A stretch of DNA of 34,199 nucleotides from Endomicrobiales bacterium (GCA_016930715.1 JAFGGC010000013.1:199796-233994); one strand, 5' to 3'. Positions 8,151 through 17,779 are shown, numbered from the stretch's first letter. Notes: generated by a model from the letters alone, not told the origin. Numbers and translations: made by a program.

Positions 8151-9614
8151 GTGAAAAGGTATTTTGCGGTTCTAACGATGATTGTTTTAGGTTTTGTTCC
8201 GGCCGGAGCTTGGTTTTCACAGGGGACATCCGGCCAGGCCGGGGAGTACCTTCTTTCCCTGAGCGGCGGGGCGAGGGGAATGTCGCTAGGGCTTGCGCAG
8301 ACCGCGCTTAACGGCCAGGCCAATTTGATGTATTCAAATCCGGCTTCCCTTTCGGGCTTATGGTGGAAGGAGGGAAGCTTCACCTATATTCCCCTGTTTT
8401 TTCAGGCCCAGTTCGCGGGGATGTTTTACGGCCACGTGGTTGACGAGAGGCGCGCCCTGGGTATCGGATTGCTCCGCCTCACTTCGGGGGACGCCGAAAA
8501 AACCAACGCTTTCGGGGAGACGATAGGGACTTTCTCGTCGCAGGATACTGCGTTCATGTTCGGGTACAGCCAAAGTGTTTTCGAAAGTCTGTCGTGCGGA
8601 ATGAACCTTAAAATGGTTTCCCAGGAGATCGACACTTATTCCCAGAAGGGTTACGGCGCCGACGTGGGTCTCATATATTGTCACAGGCAGCGGCATGTTT
8701 GGGCTTTGAACATCGTCAACGCGGTTTCTCCCGTTGTCGGGCCTGACAGGTTTCCGCTTACTCCGAAATTCGGCACGAGGCAGCCGCTGTTCGTAAAGGA
8801 CCTGCACCTTAACGCGGACATTGAGGTCGTTAACGCCTTCGAAAATGAAATTGTGTATAAATGGTTCGCCGGAATTGAATACAACCGGCCGTCCTGGTTC
8901 TGGTGGAGGGCGGGCGCCAATGAAAAGCAGGTAGCGCTCGGCTTCGGAGCATCGGCGAAACAGGTTGACATTGACTATGCTTTCGTGCATCATCCTCTTG
9001 ATTACGTTCATAGCCTCACAATGAGCTTCAGGTACGGTTTTGCGCCGACTGAAGCCGAAAAAAGAATACGGCAGGAGTGGAAGGAGCTGGAAGAGGAGAA
9101 GGAAGACGCTAAACGTCAGGTTGAAAAGGAAAAGGAAAAGATTGCCTTCGAAAAAAAGAGATTGAAACAACAGAAAGAACACACGTTGATGTTTATGGAG
9201 GCAAAGAGGCATTATGACAATAAGAAATATGGCGAATCGCGGTCCGTTCTTGAAAAGATACTTGAGTCCGATCCAAGCTACGAAGAAGCGCGCAAGCTTC
9301 TTTCGGAAATAGACGCCAGGGAGGATTCCGGTACGGTCGTAAGGCGCATAAGGGAAGCGAAAAATTCATATTCAGCTGCGAACTATGGGTCGGCGCTCAA
9401 CAACGCGAACTTCGTGCTTGGCCTGCAGCCGGAAAATATCGAAGCCAGGATAATCGTGTACCTGTCAACCGCGCAGTTGTTTTTAAAGGAAAAACGGTAT
9501 GGTGAAGCGAAGAGCGAGTTAATAGAAGTGTTAAAAATTAACCCTGATAACAAGGAAGCGACCCAGCTTTTGAAAAGGATACAGACTATAATAGAAATCT
9601 ATGACAAAGAATAA
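8151..9614 (+). CDS. PorV/PorQ-like outer-membrane barrel fused to coiled coil and TPRs
   Basis: The 487-residue protein has a signal peptide (cleavage near PAGA, residues 17-20). The next stretch, GGARGMSLGLAQTAL...YSNPASL, is typical of the PorV/PorQ (UPF0164-like) barrel family. Alternating beta strands continue to about residue 300. A charged coiled coil follows (~303-345), then about three TPR-like repeats to the end (for example YGESRSVLEKILESDPSYEEA). In Bacteroidetes PorV is an outer-membrane type IX component that carries cargo to the sortase. The TPR tail is an addition, probably periplasmic. The start is GTG 8151 with AAGGA about 8 bases upstream, 16 bases after the previous stop. 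A tiny ATG frame at 8131-8154 links the two genes. Confidence 0.82.
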   Translation: MKRYFAVLTMIVLGFVPAGAWFSQGTSGQAGEYLLSLSGGARGMSLGLAQTALNGQANLMYSNPASLSGLWWKEGSFTYIPLFFQAQFAGMFYGHVVDERRALGIGLLRLTSGDAEKTNAFGETIGTFSSQDTAFMFGYSQSVFESLSCGMNLKMVSQEIDTYSQKGYGADVGLIYCHRQRHVWALNIVNAVSPVVGPDRFPLTPKFGTRQPLFVKDLHLNADIEVVNAFENEIVYKWFAGIEYNRPSWFWWRAGANEKQVALGFGASAKQVDIDYAFVHHPLDYVHSLTMSFRYGFAPTEAEKRIRQEWKELEEEKEDAKRQVEKEKEKIAFEKKRLKQQKEHTLMFMEAKRHYDNKKYGESRSVLEKILESDPSYEEARKLLSEIDAREDSGTVVRRIREAKNSYSAANYGSALNNANFVLGLQPENIEARIIVYLSTAQLFLKEKRYGEAKSELIEVLKINPDNKEATQLLKRIQTIIEIYDKE

Positions 9615-9626
9615 CGGAGACTGGAA

Positions 9627-10961
9627 ATGAAAAAAGGCATAATGTCGGTTTCGGTGTTGTTGCTGGTGTTATTACCGTATGCCGTATTTTCGCAGAGTGA
9701 GGAAGCCGAAGTCTATTTCAACGCCGGTACGGAAAAATACCTGCAGGGAAATTTTACGGAAGCGGTCGAAAACCTTGAAAAAGCGCAGGCGCTTGACCCG
9801 AAGAATACCAAGATAAAGGAGCTAATGGTCAAGATTCTTCTTGAAGGAGCCACGCAGAATCACATAAGCAGGAATTACAGGCAGGCAATGATCTATCTTG
9901 AAAAAGCCAGGGCTTTGGATCCGGGGAACAGAAAGGTAGATGAAATGTACAAGCTGACGAGAGAACTTCTGAATCCCACGGAGGAGAAAATCATCAAGAG
10001 GGAAAAAAAGCCGGATAAAATACCGCAAGGAACGATGGACGCCGAAAAGCAAAACAAGGAGGCCGTAACAAAACAAGCAGCAAAAACCGCGAGACAGGTC
10101 CGGGAAAAGAAAAAGGCCCAGGCGGACAGCATAAAAAAGAAAGTAAAGAAGTATGAGGCGCCAGGGCCGCCAGCGGCGGGGAAAAAGGGACATATGCTTT
10201 CTCCAGCCGTGATTGCAGCTGCAATAGCGTTATTTTTCCTTGCCCTGTGCCTGTATTCCGTTGTTGTAATATCCGGGTTGAAAAGGAGGATTAGCGGCAT
10301 GAAGGCCGATATAAGGAACTTCAAGGACGAGAAGAACAACCTGGTAATCGAACTTGAAAAATTCAAGGAAAGGCTGAAATACGAGCATCAGATGGTGGAA
10401 AACCTCACCGCGGACATAAAGGAGAGCAATAAAATACAGGAAGAGCATATTAACAGGGAAATCGATAATTACAAGCGTCACCTGGAAATGAAATACCGTT
10501 CCGATATGATAAAAAAACAAAAGCCGTTGGCGGATGAATTCATGCAGTACCATCAGAAGACCTTTGAAAACGTTTTAAGCGAGACCTCAGAGCCAATTGG
10601 CGAAAGCGAACCGGCTCTTGATTCCGCCAGGGAAAGAATCGCGCTTATGGCGCAAAACCTGTATGAATACGCTCCCGGCGCGGCCACGGATTTCGTGAAC
10701 AGGATGGTAAAGAACGAGAACCCGTTGATAAGGACCAACATAGTACAGGCGCTGGCGTACATAGCGAGGCCCGAAACTCTGGAGATACTGTTCAAGATGT
10801 ACAACGACAAGGACCTCAGGGTCAAGAGGGAGGTTTTGAAGAACCTAAAAATGCTCAAGCAAAAAGCCGCTGCCGGTGCAATATATCTTAAACCCGAAGC
10901 GCTCGAAAAGGTCAACGCGCTTCTGGAGCAGGAAAAATCAAAAGGCGAGTGGATAATCTAA
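9627..10961 (+). CDS. TPR-membrane-coiled-coil-HEAT-like protein
   Basis: The 444-residue protein has an N-terminal signal-type hydrophobic segment (residues 5-22). Two to three TPR-like repeats cover about 25-115. A very basic Lys/Ala linker (~125-190) leads to one clear membrane helix (about 193-217). A charged coiled coil occupies about 220-300. Two to three HEAT-like helical repeats (~363-415) follow, such as NIVQALAYIARPETLEILF. The predicted layout puts the TPRs in the periplasm and the coiled coil and HEAT part in the cytoplasm. GGAGA at 9616-9620 is the ribosome-binding site. It lies 12 bases after the PorV-like gene and 15 before the hybrid kinase gene, so it could connect an envelope complex with cytoplasmic signalling. 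No family name is recognised. Confidence 0.8.
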   Translation: MKKGIMSVSVLLLVLLPYAVFSQSEEAEVYFNAGTEKYLQGNFTEAVENLEKAQALDPKNTKIKELMVKILLEGATQNHISRNYRQAMIYLEKARALDPGNRKVDEMYKLTRELLNPTEEKIIKREKKPDKIPQGTMDAEKQNKEAVTKQAAKTARQVREKKKAQADSIKKKVKKYEAPGPPAAGKKGHMLSPAVIAAAIALFFLALCLYSVVVISGLKRRISGMKADIRNFKDEKNNLVIELEKFKERLKYEHQMVENLTADIKESNKIQEEHINREIDNYKRHLEMKYRSDMIKKQKPLADEFMQYHQKTFENVLSETSEPIGESEPALDSARERIALMAQNLYEYAPGAATDFVNRMVKNENPLIRTNIVQALAYIARPETLEILFKMYNDKDLRVKREVLKNLKMLKQKAAAGAIYLKPEALEKVNALLEQEKSKGEWII

Positions 10962-10976
10962 TCAGGGCGGTTAGAA

Positions 10977-13748
10977 ATGCAGAACAATGAAGAAAAAACG
11001 AAGAACTACATAAAATATCTTGAATTTCTTTCCCGGACGGCTATTGCTTTGGTTGAAATGCCGCCTTCGGAAAACATATACAGGTTCATAGGGAACCAGC
11101 TCAGGAGCATGGCGGGCAACGCGGTGGTTATTGTCTGCTCGTACAGCGAAGCCGCGAGCGATTTAAAAATAGAGTTCATATCCGATATCGGCGACAATAT
11201 CAACGAGATCTTCAAAAAAGCCGGTATTGATATAATGGGCATATCTTACCCAGTCGATGACAATTCAAGGGAATCTCTGTTCCAGGCAAAGTTGTTGAGG
11301 CTTGAAGGCGGTCTGCACGCGCTTACCTGCGGCAAAATCCCGCAAAACGTCTGTCTTTTGATCGAAAGAATGGCTGGTATCAAGGAGATACTGGTCAAGG
11401 GGTTCGTCTATAACGGAAGGCTTTTCGGAAAAGTGGCGATGATTTTTCGTGAACAAACTGATCCAGAGAGCCTGAGCATCATAGAGACGTACATAAACCA
11501 GGCCGCGGTAGCGCTACAAAGAAAAAAAGCCGAAGAAGACCTGTTAAGCACGCAGGAGCGCTGCAGGCTTTTCTTCGAATCCGCGCCTGACGCGTATTTC
11601 ATAACGGATATGGAAGGAAAGATCCTTGAATGCAATCAGGCAGTGAAGAGAATAACGGGCTACGCCAAGGAAGATCTGCTTGGAAAAAATATCGTGGAAA
11701 TAATCAGCGTGGTGCTGGAGCATCGCACGCAGCTTGTCGAGAACCTGGTAAAGAACAAGGACGGCAAGTCGTCGGGACCGTATGAATTCATTTTCCGCAA
11801 GCAGGACGGGACGGAACTAATAATTGAATTAAGGACTTTTCCGATGACCATGGACAGCGGTAAGAGCGTTCTGTGGGTCGCAAGGGACATGACGGAGAGA
11901 AGGAGATTCATCGACGAAATAAGAAAGCTCGCCAAATTCGTGTATGAAAACCCCGAGCCGATGCTGCGCGTGAGCATCGAGGGGAAGCTTATGTACGCCA
12001 ATCCGTGCAGTATTCAGCTGTTAAACGAACTCAGGTGCGAAATGGACAAGCCGGTACCGAAAGAATGGATGCCGTCTATCGCGGATTCGATAGAAAAGAC
12101 AAAAAAAGGAATGCTTGAAATAAGCGTAAGCGACAGGTTATACCTGTTTGAAGTCATTCCCATAAAAGAAGCGGGTTATGTCAACCTTTACGGAAGTGAC
12201 GTGACGGAAAGCAAAAAAGCGGAAAAGGCGCTAAGGGAGTCGGAGGAAAAATACAGGACGATATTCGAGGAATCGAAAGATGTGATATACATAAGCACCG
12301 TTGGGGGGAAGTTCGTGGACATAAACCCTGCCGGGATGCAGTTGTTCGGATATTCTTCACGGGAAGAAATTGAAGGCGTCGATATATGCATGAGTCTTTA
12401 TGCTGATCCTGCGGACAGGCAAGCGATACTTGAAGAATGCGACGGGAAGGGTTTCGTGAAAGATAAAGAGGTTGTGATGAAGAGGAAGGACGGCGCGCTT
12501 CTGAATATCCTCGTGACCGCGGACGCCGTCAGGGATGAAAACGGGAAGATGGTCAGATTGAGAGGAATACTCAAAGACATAACGGAAAGAAGGAAGCTTG
12601 AGAAGCAGCTTTTGCAGTCTCAGAAGATGGAATCGCTCGGCCAGCTCGCGGGCGGGATATCGCACGATTTCAATAACATACTTACCAACATCATAGGCAA
12701 CGCTTCCTTTTTGAAAACGAAGATATCCAACGAGAACGAAATCTTTGAATTCATAAATACTATCGAAGAAGGCGCGAAGCACGCGGCGGACCTCACGTCG
12801 CAGCTGCTTGCTTTCGCGCGGGGCGGGAAGTACAACATAGAGCTGGTGGACCTGAACGAAATTGTAAGGAGAACCCTCAGGATTATTGCAAGGACTTTCA
12901 CGAGTTCGGTCAGCGTCGACGCGGAATACGAGAAAGACCTGCCCTGCGTGGAAGCCGACGCGGGGCAAATGGGTCAGATAATAATGAATCTCTGCGTCAA
13001 CGCGAGGGACGCGATGCCTAACGGCGGGGTTCTGAAAATATCCGTCAGAAAAGTAAAGATAGATTTCGAGGCCGTCTCGGCGAACCTCGACGCCAAGCAG
13101 GGCGAATACGCGTGTATTTCGGTGTCTGACAGCGGGGTTGGCATAGACAAGGTGACGATTCAAAGGATTTTTGAGCCGTTTTTCACGACAAAAGAGCTGG
13201 GAAGGGGAACGGGGCTCGGACTTTCCGTCGTTTACGGGATAGTGAAAAGCCACGGCGGCTTTATAATGGTCGACAGCGAGATAAACAAGGGGACTACCTT
13301 CGAAATATATATACCCGCGACGGAAAAGAAGAAAACGGAAGTACGGGAGAAAAGCGGAATGGAACTGAAAGGGGAAAACGAACTCGTTTTAATCGTGGAT
13401 GACGAGAAAGAAATTCTCACGCTCGCGAAGAGGATACTTGAGGCGAACGGTTACAGGGCGCTTACGGCGGAAAGCGGTGAAAAAGCCGTAGAGTTGTTTA
13501 ACGCGAATAAATCCGACGTGAGGCTTGTCATACTGGATATGATAATGCCGAGGATGGACGCCATGGACATAGTGAACGAATTGAAGAAAATCGAACCTGA
13601 CGCGAACATTATCCTTTCCACCGGCTACAGCCAGGGCGACAAGGCCGGTGAGTTCAATGAAAAGGGAATAAATACCATCATCCAGAAGCCGTATAACGTC
13701 AACGAACTCCTGGTTCACGTGAAAAAGGCGCTCAAGAAATTTGACTAG
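10977..13748 (+). CDS. Soluble PAS hybrid histidine kinase with C-terminal receiver
   Basis: The 923-residue protein has no membrane segment. Residues 1-185 look GAF-like. PAS domains lie at about 190-312, 312-418 (degenerate) and 419-548; the first and third end in DMTERRR or DITERRK. HisKA carries ISHDFNNIL with phospho-acceptor H563, the NtrB-like subtype. The HATPase has DSGVGI, IFEPFFTTK and GTGLGLSVV. The C-terminal receiver (~800-923) has phospho-acceptor D854 (VILDMIMPRMD) and a KPY lysine. The hybrid form implies a phosphorelay, and stand-alone receivers at 3505 and 7763 are possible partners. A histidine phosphotransfer protein is not visible in the window. Input is probably cytoplasmic or relayed by the adjacent membrane protein. 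Confidence 0.92.
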   Translation: MQNNEEKTKNYIKYLEFLSRTAIALVEMPPSENIYRFIGNQLRSMAGNAVVIVCSYSEAASDLKIEFISDIGDNINEIFKKAGIDIMGISYPVDDNSRESLFQAKLLRLEGGLHALTCGKIPQNVCLLIERMAGIKEILVKGFVYNGRLFGKVAMIFREQTDPESLSIIETYINQAAVALQRKKAEEDLLSTQERCRLFFESAPDAYFITDMEGKILECNQAVKRITGYAKEDLLGKNIVEIISVVLEHRTQLVENLVKNKDGKSSGPYEFIFRKQDGTELIIELRTFPMTMDSGKSVLWVARDMTERRRFIDEIRKLAKFVYENPEPMLRVSIEGKLMYANPCSIQLLNELRCEMDKPVPKEWMPSIADSIEKTKKGMLEISVSDRLYLFEVIPIKEAGYVNLYGSDVTESKKAEKALRESEEKYRTIFEESKDVIYISTVGGKFVDINPAGMQLFGYSSREEIEGVDICMSLYADPADRQAILEECDGKGFVKDKEVVMKRKDGALLNILVTADAVRDENGKMVRLRGILKDITERRKLEKQLLQSQKMESLGQLAGGISHDFNNILTNIIGNASFLKTKISNENEIFEFINTIEEGAKHAADLTSQLLAFARGGKYNIELVDLNEIVRRTLRIIARTFTSSVSVDAEYEKDLPCVEADAGQMGQIIMNLCVNARDAMPNGGVLKISVRKVKIDFEAVSANLDAKQGEYACISVSDSGVGIDKVTIQRIFEPFFTTKELGRGTGLGLSVVYGIVKSHGGFIMVDSEINKGTTFEIYIPATEKKKTEVREKSGMELKGENELVLIVDDEKEILTLAKRILEANGYRALTAESGEKAVELFNANKSDVRLVILDMIMPRMDAMDIVNELKKIEPDANIILSTGYSQGDKAGEFNEKGINTIIQKPYNVNELLVHVKKALKKFD

Positions 13749-13770
13749 CGTTTGGAATCTTTAGTAAAAT
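13741..13770 (+). promoter_or_regulatory. Likely promoter of trxA-trxB
   Basis: TTGACT at 13741-13746 and TAAAAT at 13765-13770 have an 18-base spacer. The -35 overlaps the end of the kinase gene, and transcription would start near 13777, giving a short leader for trxA. Confidence 0.6.
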
Positions 13771-13799
13771 CAATAAAATGTTTTCAACAGGAGGTTAAT

Positions 13800-14120
13800 A
13801 TGTCAGAGGTAGTCATCAATGGAAGCAATTTTGATTCAGAAGTCCTCGGTTCGACGGTGCCGGTGCTGGTGGACTTCTGGGCGCCCTGGTGCGGGCCGTG
13901 CAAGATGATAGCGCCCGTGGTTGAGGACCTTTCGAAGGAATACGCGGGAAAGATAAAAGTGGGAAAAATCAACACGGACGAGAACATGGAGCTTTCGTCG
14001 AAATTCCAGGTGACGTCCATACCTACGCTCATCGTTTTCAAGGACAAGAAACCGGTCCAGAAGGTGGTCGGTTTCAAGTCAAAGAATGACCTCAAAAAAA
14101 TCCTGGATTCACTCCTTTAA
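13800..14120 (+). CDS. trxA: Thioredoxin
   Basis: The 106-residue protein has the classical active site WAPWCGPCK with redox cysteines C31 and C34. The cis-proline loop (SIPTLIVFK) and the usual length of about 105 residues also fit. It reduces disulfides of cytoplasmic proteins and is recycled by the thioredoxin reductase encoded next. The start is ATG 13800 because AGGAGG lies at 13789-13794. An earlier in-frame start at 13752 would add 16 residues of intergenic DNA. No signal peptide is present. Confidence 0.97.
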   Translation: MSEVVINGSNFDSEVLGSTVPVLVDFWAPWCGPCKMIAPVVEDLSKEYAGKIKVGKINTDENMELSSKFQVTSIPTLIVFKDKKPVQKVVGFKSKNDLKKILDSLL

Positions 14121-14124
14121 CACC

Positions 14125-15075
14125 GTGCAGGAAAATAATTACGATATCATTATCGTGGGAGGCGGGCCGGCCGGCTTGACGGCGGGGCTGTACGCGTCGC
14201 GCTCAAAGATGAGGACCCTGCTTCTCGAGCGCATGGGATGCGGCGGCCAGAACGCCATTACGGACTGGATAGAGAACTATCCCGGTTTCCCGGAAGGCAT
14301 AAACGGTTTCGAGCTGGCTTCCAAATTCGAAGAACAGGCAAGGAAATTCGGCCTTGAGATAAAAACCGAAGGCGTGATTTCGATCGAGAGCACTTCACAA
14401 GACATATCCGGGAAGGCCGTAAGGACCGAAAACGGGGTTTACGCGGCCACGGCGGTGGTTATTGCCGCGGGAGCGAGCTTTAAGAACCTCAACGTGCCCG
14501 GAGAGGTGGAGTTAAGGGGCAAGGGGGTGTCTTACTGCGCGACGTGCGACGCTCCGTTTTTCAAGGAAAAGGACGTTGCGGTCGTGGGAGGGGGTAATTC
14601 AGCCGTCCAGGAGGCGGTTTATATAACGCGGTTCGCGAAATCTGTGACGCTGATTCACAGGCGCGACAGGCTGCGCGCGACGGCAATACTCCAGGAAAAG
14701 GCCAAAAACAACCCGAAGATAAGGTTTAAGCTGGAATCAGTTGTTAAATCCATTCAAGGCGGCGAGCAGGTTGAAAGCATAACGACAGAGAACGTAAAAA
14801 CCGGGGCAAAAGAGGACTTGAACGTCCAGGGAGTGTTCATTTTCATCGGCCACGTGCCGAACACTGAATTTCTCAGAGATACGGTCAAAAAAGACGATTC
14901 CGGCTATATCTTGACGGATGAAAACATGCAGACTTCTCTTTCCGGTGTTTTCGCGTGCGGGGACGCAAGAAAAAAACTCTTGAGGCAGGTGGTGACCGCC
15001 TGCGGGGAGGGGGCCGCTGCGGCTTTCGCGGCGCAGGAATACGTTGAAGAAAAGCGCGGCACGGCGTACAAGTAA
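14125..15075 (+). CDS. trxB: Thioredoxin reductase
   Basis: This 316-residue FAD- and NADPH-dependent flavoprotein reduces thioredoxin. It shows the FAD-binding GGGPAGLTAGLYASR near the start and the redox motif CATC (C138, C141). The NADPH-binding GGGNSAVQEA followed by HRRDRLRA (arginines favouring NADPH) and a final FACGDAR FAD motif complete it. The start is uncertain. GTG 14125 gives a normal N-terminus (ENNYDIIIVGGG) five bases after trxA, while ATG 14086 would overlap trxA by 35 bases and add 13 residues. Neither has a good ribosome-binding site, so translational coupling to trxA is likely. Confidence 0.95.
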   Translation: MQENNYDIIIVGGGPAGLTAGLYASRSKMRTLLLERMGCGGQNAITDWIENYPGFPEGINGFELASKFEEQARKFGLEIKTEGVISIESTSQDISGKAVRTENGVYAATAVVIAAGASFKNLNVPGEVELRGKGVSYCATCDAPFFKEKDVAVVGGGNSAVQEAVYITRFAKSVTLIHRRDRLRATAILQEKAKNNPKIRFKLESVVKSIQGGEQVESITTENVKTGAKEDLNVQGVFIFIGHVPNTEFLRDTVKKDDSGYILTDENMQTSLSGVFACGDARKKLLRQVVTACGEGAAAAFAAQEYVEEKRGTAYK

Positions 15076-15097
15076 GCAGCACCTCACCGGATCATAA

Positions 15098-17779
15098 ATG
15101 CCTAAAATTTATCTTATCGACGGCAACGCCTATATCCACAGAGCATACCACGCGCTCCCTCCGCTCACGACGTCAAAGGGGGAAATGGTCAATGCGGTTT
15201 ACGGGTTCATCAGGATGCTGATGAAGATAGTAAAATCCGAAAAACCCGAATACATAGCCGTGTGTTTCGACCACCCTTCCCCGACGTTCAGGCACAGGGA
15301 ATACGGGCCCTACAAGGCAAACCGCAAGAAAATCGACGACGACCTGAAAAACCAGATACCGATAGTGCGCCGGGCCGTGGAGGCGCTGAACGTCCCGTCC
15401 ATCGACAAGGAGGGGTATGAAGCCGATGACGTGATAGCCACTCTTGCCCGTGGCGCGGAAAAAGACGGCGCGGACGTGGTCGTGGTCAGCGGCGACAAGG
15501 ACGTGCTGCAGCTTGTTGACGACAAAATCAGGGTGTGGAACGAGACAAAAGACATATGGTACGACGCATCCGGGGTCGAAAAGAAATACGGGCTTTCACC
15601 GGAACGGCTCGTTGACATGTTCGCGCTCATGGGTGACGCGTCGGACAACGTCCCAGGCCTGAAGGGCGTGGGGGAAAAGACGGCGGTGAAACTGGTCGGC
15701 GAGTACGGTTCCGTAGAGAATCTGATAAAGAAAGCCGCGCATCTGGAAGGGAAGCTAAAAAACTCCATTGAAGAGAATCATTCGATACTTGCGGTAAGTA
15801 AGCGTCTTGTCACGCTGTGTGACGACGTTAAACTCGGGACTGGATGGCGGGATTTCAAGGCGCGCGTTCCCGAAGAGGGAAAAGTAATGGCTTTCCTGAA
15901 GGAATATGAGTTCACGAGCCTGCTGAGCGAGGTATTCAGGGACGGAGAAAGGACAGGCCCGGCCGGAAGAACCGAAAAGGTCGGCGTCAAGGTAATATAC
16001 GATGAAAAAGAACTGGCCGAATACTTTATTTCAGCCAAAAACGCGCCCATGCTTTCCGTGGACACGGAGACTACCGGCACCGACCCTCACGAGGCACAAC
16101 TGGTCGGTGTTTCAATGTGCTTTAAAAAAGGCGGTGCGGTCTACGTTCCCATAGGGCACAAAACGGCGGAAAAGCAGATAAAGCCGGAGGATTTCGTAAA
16201 ATACGCGAAAGGTATCCTTGAAGACGAAAAGATAAAAAAATGCGGGCACAACATCAAATACGACATGCACATACTCGGCAGGGTCGGCGTAAAACTTTCC
16301 GGCATAGATTTTGACACGATGATCGCCTCATACTGCCTGAACCCTTCCAGGGCCTCGCAGGGCCTTAAGAGCCTGGCGCTGGAATATCTGGGCGTAAGGA
16401 TGACGAATATCGAAGAGCTGATCGGAAAAGGCGCCAAGCGGGTAACGATGGCCGACGTTGACGTTAACAGGGCGGCTGTTTACGCCGCGCATGACGCCGA
16501 AGCTTCGCTGGAGCTCGCGGGGATCCTGAAGGAAAAATTGAAAGAGAAAGAACTGCACAGGCTGTTCGCGCAGATCGAGATGCCTGTGGTGCCAATACTT
16601 GCCTCTATGGAGCGCGAAGGGATAAAGGTCGACGTGCCGAACCTTGAGAAGCTCTCAAAGGAGTTCGCGTCGGAAACGTCGAAACTCGAAAAGGAGATAT
16701 TCGCGCTTGCCGGGCAGGAATTCAACGTCAATTCCCCGAAACAGCTTTCCGCCGTGCTTTTCGAAAAGCTGAATTTACCCGTCATTAAGAAAACCAAGAC
16801 CGGTTTCAGCACGGACGAGGAGGTCCTGAAGGTTTTATCGGCCCAGCACCGCCTGCCGGCGCTTCTTATGGAGTACAGGGAGCTCGTGAAGCTCAAATCA
16901 ACTTACATCGACGCTTTAATAGAACTAAAAGACGAAAAAACGCACAGAATTCACACCTCTTTCAACCAGGCGGTGACCGCAACCGGCCGGCTCTCCTCAT
17001 CCGAACCCAACCTGCAGAACATACCGGTGCGCACCGAGCACGGAAGGAAGATCCGCGGGTGTTTTGTCGCAAAGAAGAACTGCGTGCTTCTTTCGGCGGA
17101 CTATTCCCAGATAGACCTGAGGGCTCTCGCCCACATCTCGGGAGACGAGGCGCTCATAGAGGCCTTCAAGAAAGGGGAGGACATACACAGCGCCACGGCC
17201 AGGGAGGTATTCGGTATTTCCCAAGCCAAGGTGGATGACGAGAAGCGGAGGATAGCAAAAACCATTAATTTCGGCATAGTGTACGGCATGGGAGCATTCA
17301 GCCTTTCACAGCAGCTGGGCATACCGGCCTCTACCGCCAAAGAGTACATCGACAGCTATTTTAAGCGGTACGCCGGAGTAAAAAGATGGATGGACAAGAT
17401 AATTCTCGACGCCAAGAAAAACGGTTACGTGATGACACTTTCCGGCAGGATCCGCTACCTTCCAGAGATAAACGCTTCGAACTCGCAGGTGCGCGGTTTT
17501 GCTGAAAGGACGGCCCTGAACACCCCGATACAGGGCACTTCCGCCGACATCATAAAAATTGCTATGATAGAGGTCGACAGGCTGTTGAGGGAAGAAGGGT
17601 ACGGAACGAAAATGCTGCTTCAGGTCCACGACGAGCTTCTCTTTGAAGTCCCGGAGCAGGAATTGAAAGCGGTCGCTCCGCTCATCAGGGAGAAGATGGA
17701 GAACGCGATGATGCTTAAAGTGCCAGTGGTAGTTGACCTAAAAAGCGGTTCCGACTGGAAAAGGACGAACCCTTTATGA
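15098..17779 (+). CDS. polA: DNA polymerase I
   Basis: The 893-residue enzyme has all three domains. The 5' nuclease domain (1-~285) includes GYEADDVIATLA and VSGDKDVLQL. The 3'-5' exonuclease looks active: DTETTG with D322 and E324, KCGHNIKYD, and YAAHDAE. The polymerase has motif A DYSQIDLRALAH (D668), motif B RRIAKTINFGIVYG, and motif C QVHDELLF (H844-D845-E846). It serves Okazaki-fragment maturation and repair synthesis. Proofreading residues are kept, unlike in many Gram-positive and thermophile homologues. It overlaps coaE by 4 bp, a pairing common in bacteria. Confidence 0.98.
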   Translation: MPKIYLIDGNAYIHRAYHALPPLTTSKGEMVNAVYGFIRMLMKIVKSEKPEYIAVCFDHPSPTFRHREYGPYKANRKKIDDDLKNQIPIVRRAVEALNVPSIDKEGYEADDVIATLARGAEKDGADVVVVSGDKDVLQLVDDKIRVWNETKDIWYDASGVEKKYGLSPERLVDMFALMGDASDNVPGLKGVGEKTAVKLVGEYGSVENLIKKAAHLEGKLKNSIEENHSILAVSKRLVTLCDDVKLGTGWRDFKARVPEEGKVMAFLKEYEFTSLLSEVFRDGERTGPAGRTEKVGVKVIYDEKELAEYFISAKNAPMLSVDTETTGTDPHEAQLVGVSMCFKKGGAVYVPIGHKTAEKQIKPEDFVKYAKGILEDEKIKKCGHNIKYDMHILGRVGVKLSGIDFDTMIASYCLNPSRASQGLKSLALEYLGVRMTNIEELIGKGAKRVTMADVDVNRAAVYAAHDAEASLELAGILKEKLKEKELHRLFAQIEMPVVPILASMEREGIKVDVPNLEKLSKEFASETSKLEKEIFALAGQEFNVNSPKQLSAVLFEKLNLPVIKKTKTGFSTDEEVLKVLSAQHRLPALLMEYRELVKLKSTYIDALIELKDEKTHRIHTSFNQAVTATGRLSSSEPNLQNIPVRTEHGRKIRGCFVAKKNCVLLSADYSQIDLRALAHISGDEALIEAFKKGEDIHSATAREVFGISQAKVDDEKRRIAKTINFGIVYGMGAFSLSQQLGIPASTAKEYIDSYFKRYAGVKRWMDKIILDAKKNGYVMTLSGRIRYLPEINASNSQVRGFAERTALNTPIQGTSADIIKIAMIEVDRLLREEGYGTKMLLQVHDELLFEVPEQELKAVAPLIREKMENAMMLKVPVVVDLKSGSDWKRTNPL

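Noticed and set aside
8358-9212. Long open frame on the minus strand opposite the PorV-like gene
   Set aside because: It lies wholly antisense to a gene with a clear signal peptide, family motif and TPRs; its translation is low-complexity and matches nothing.
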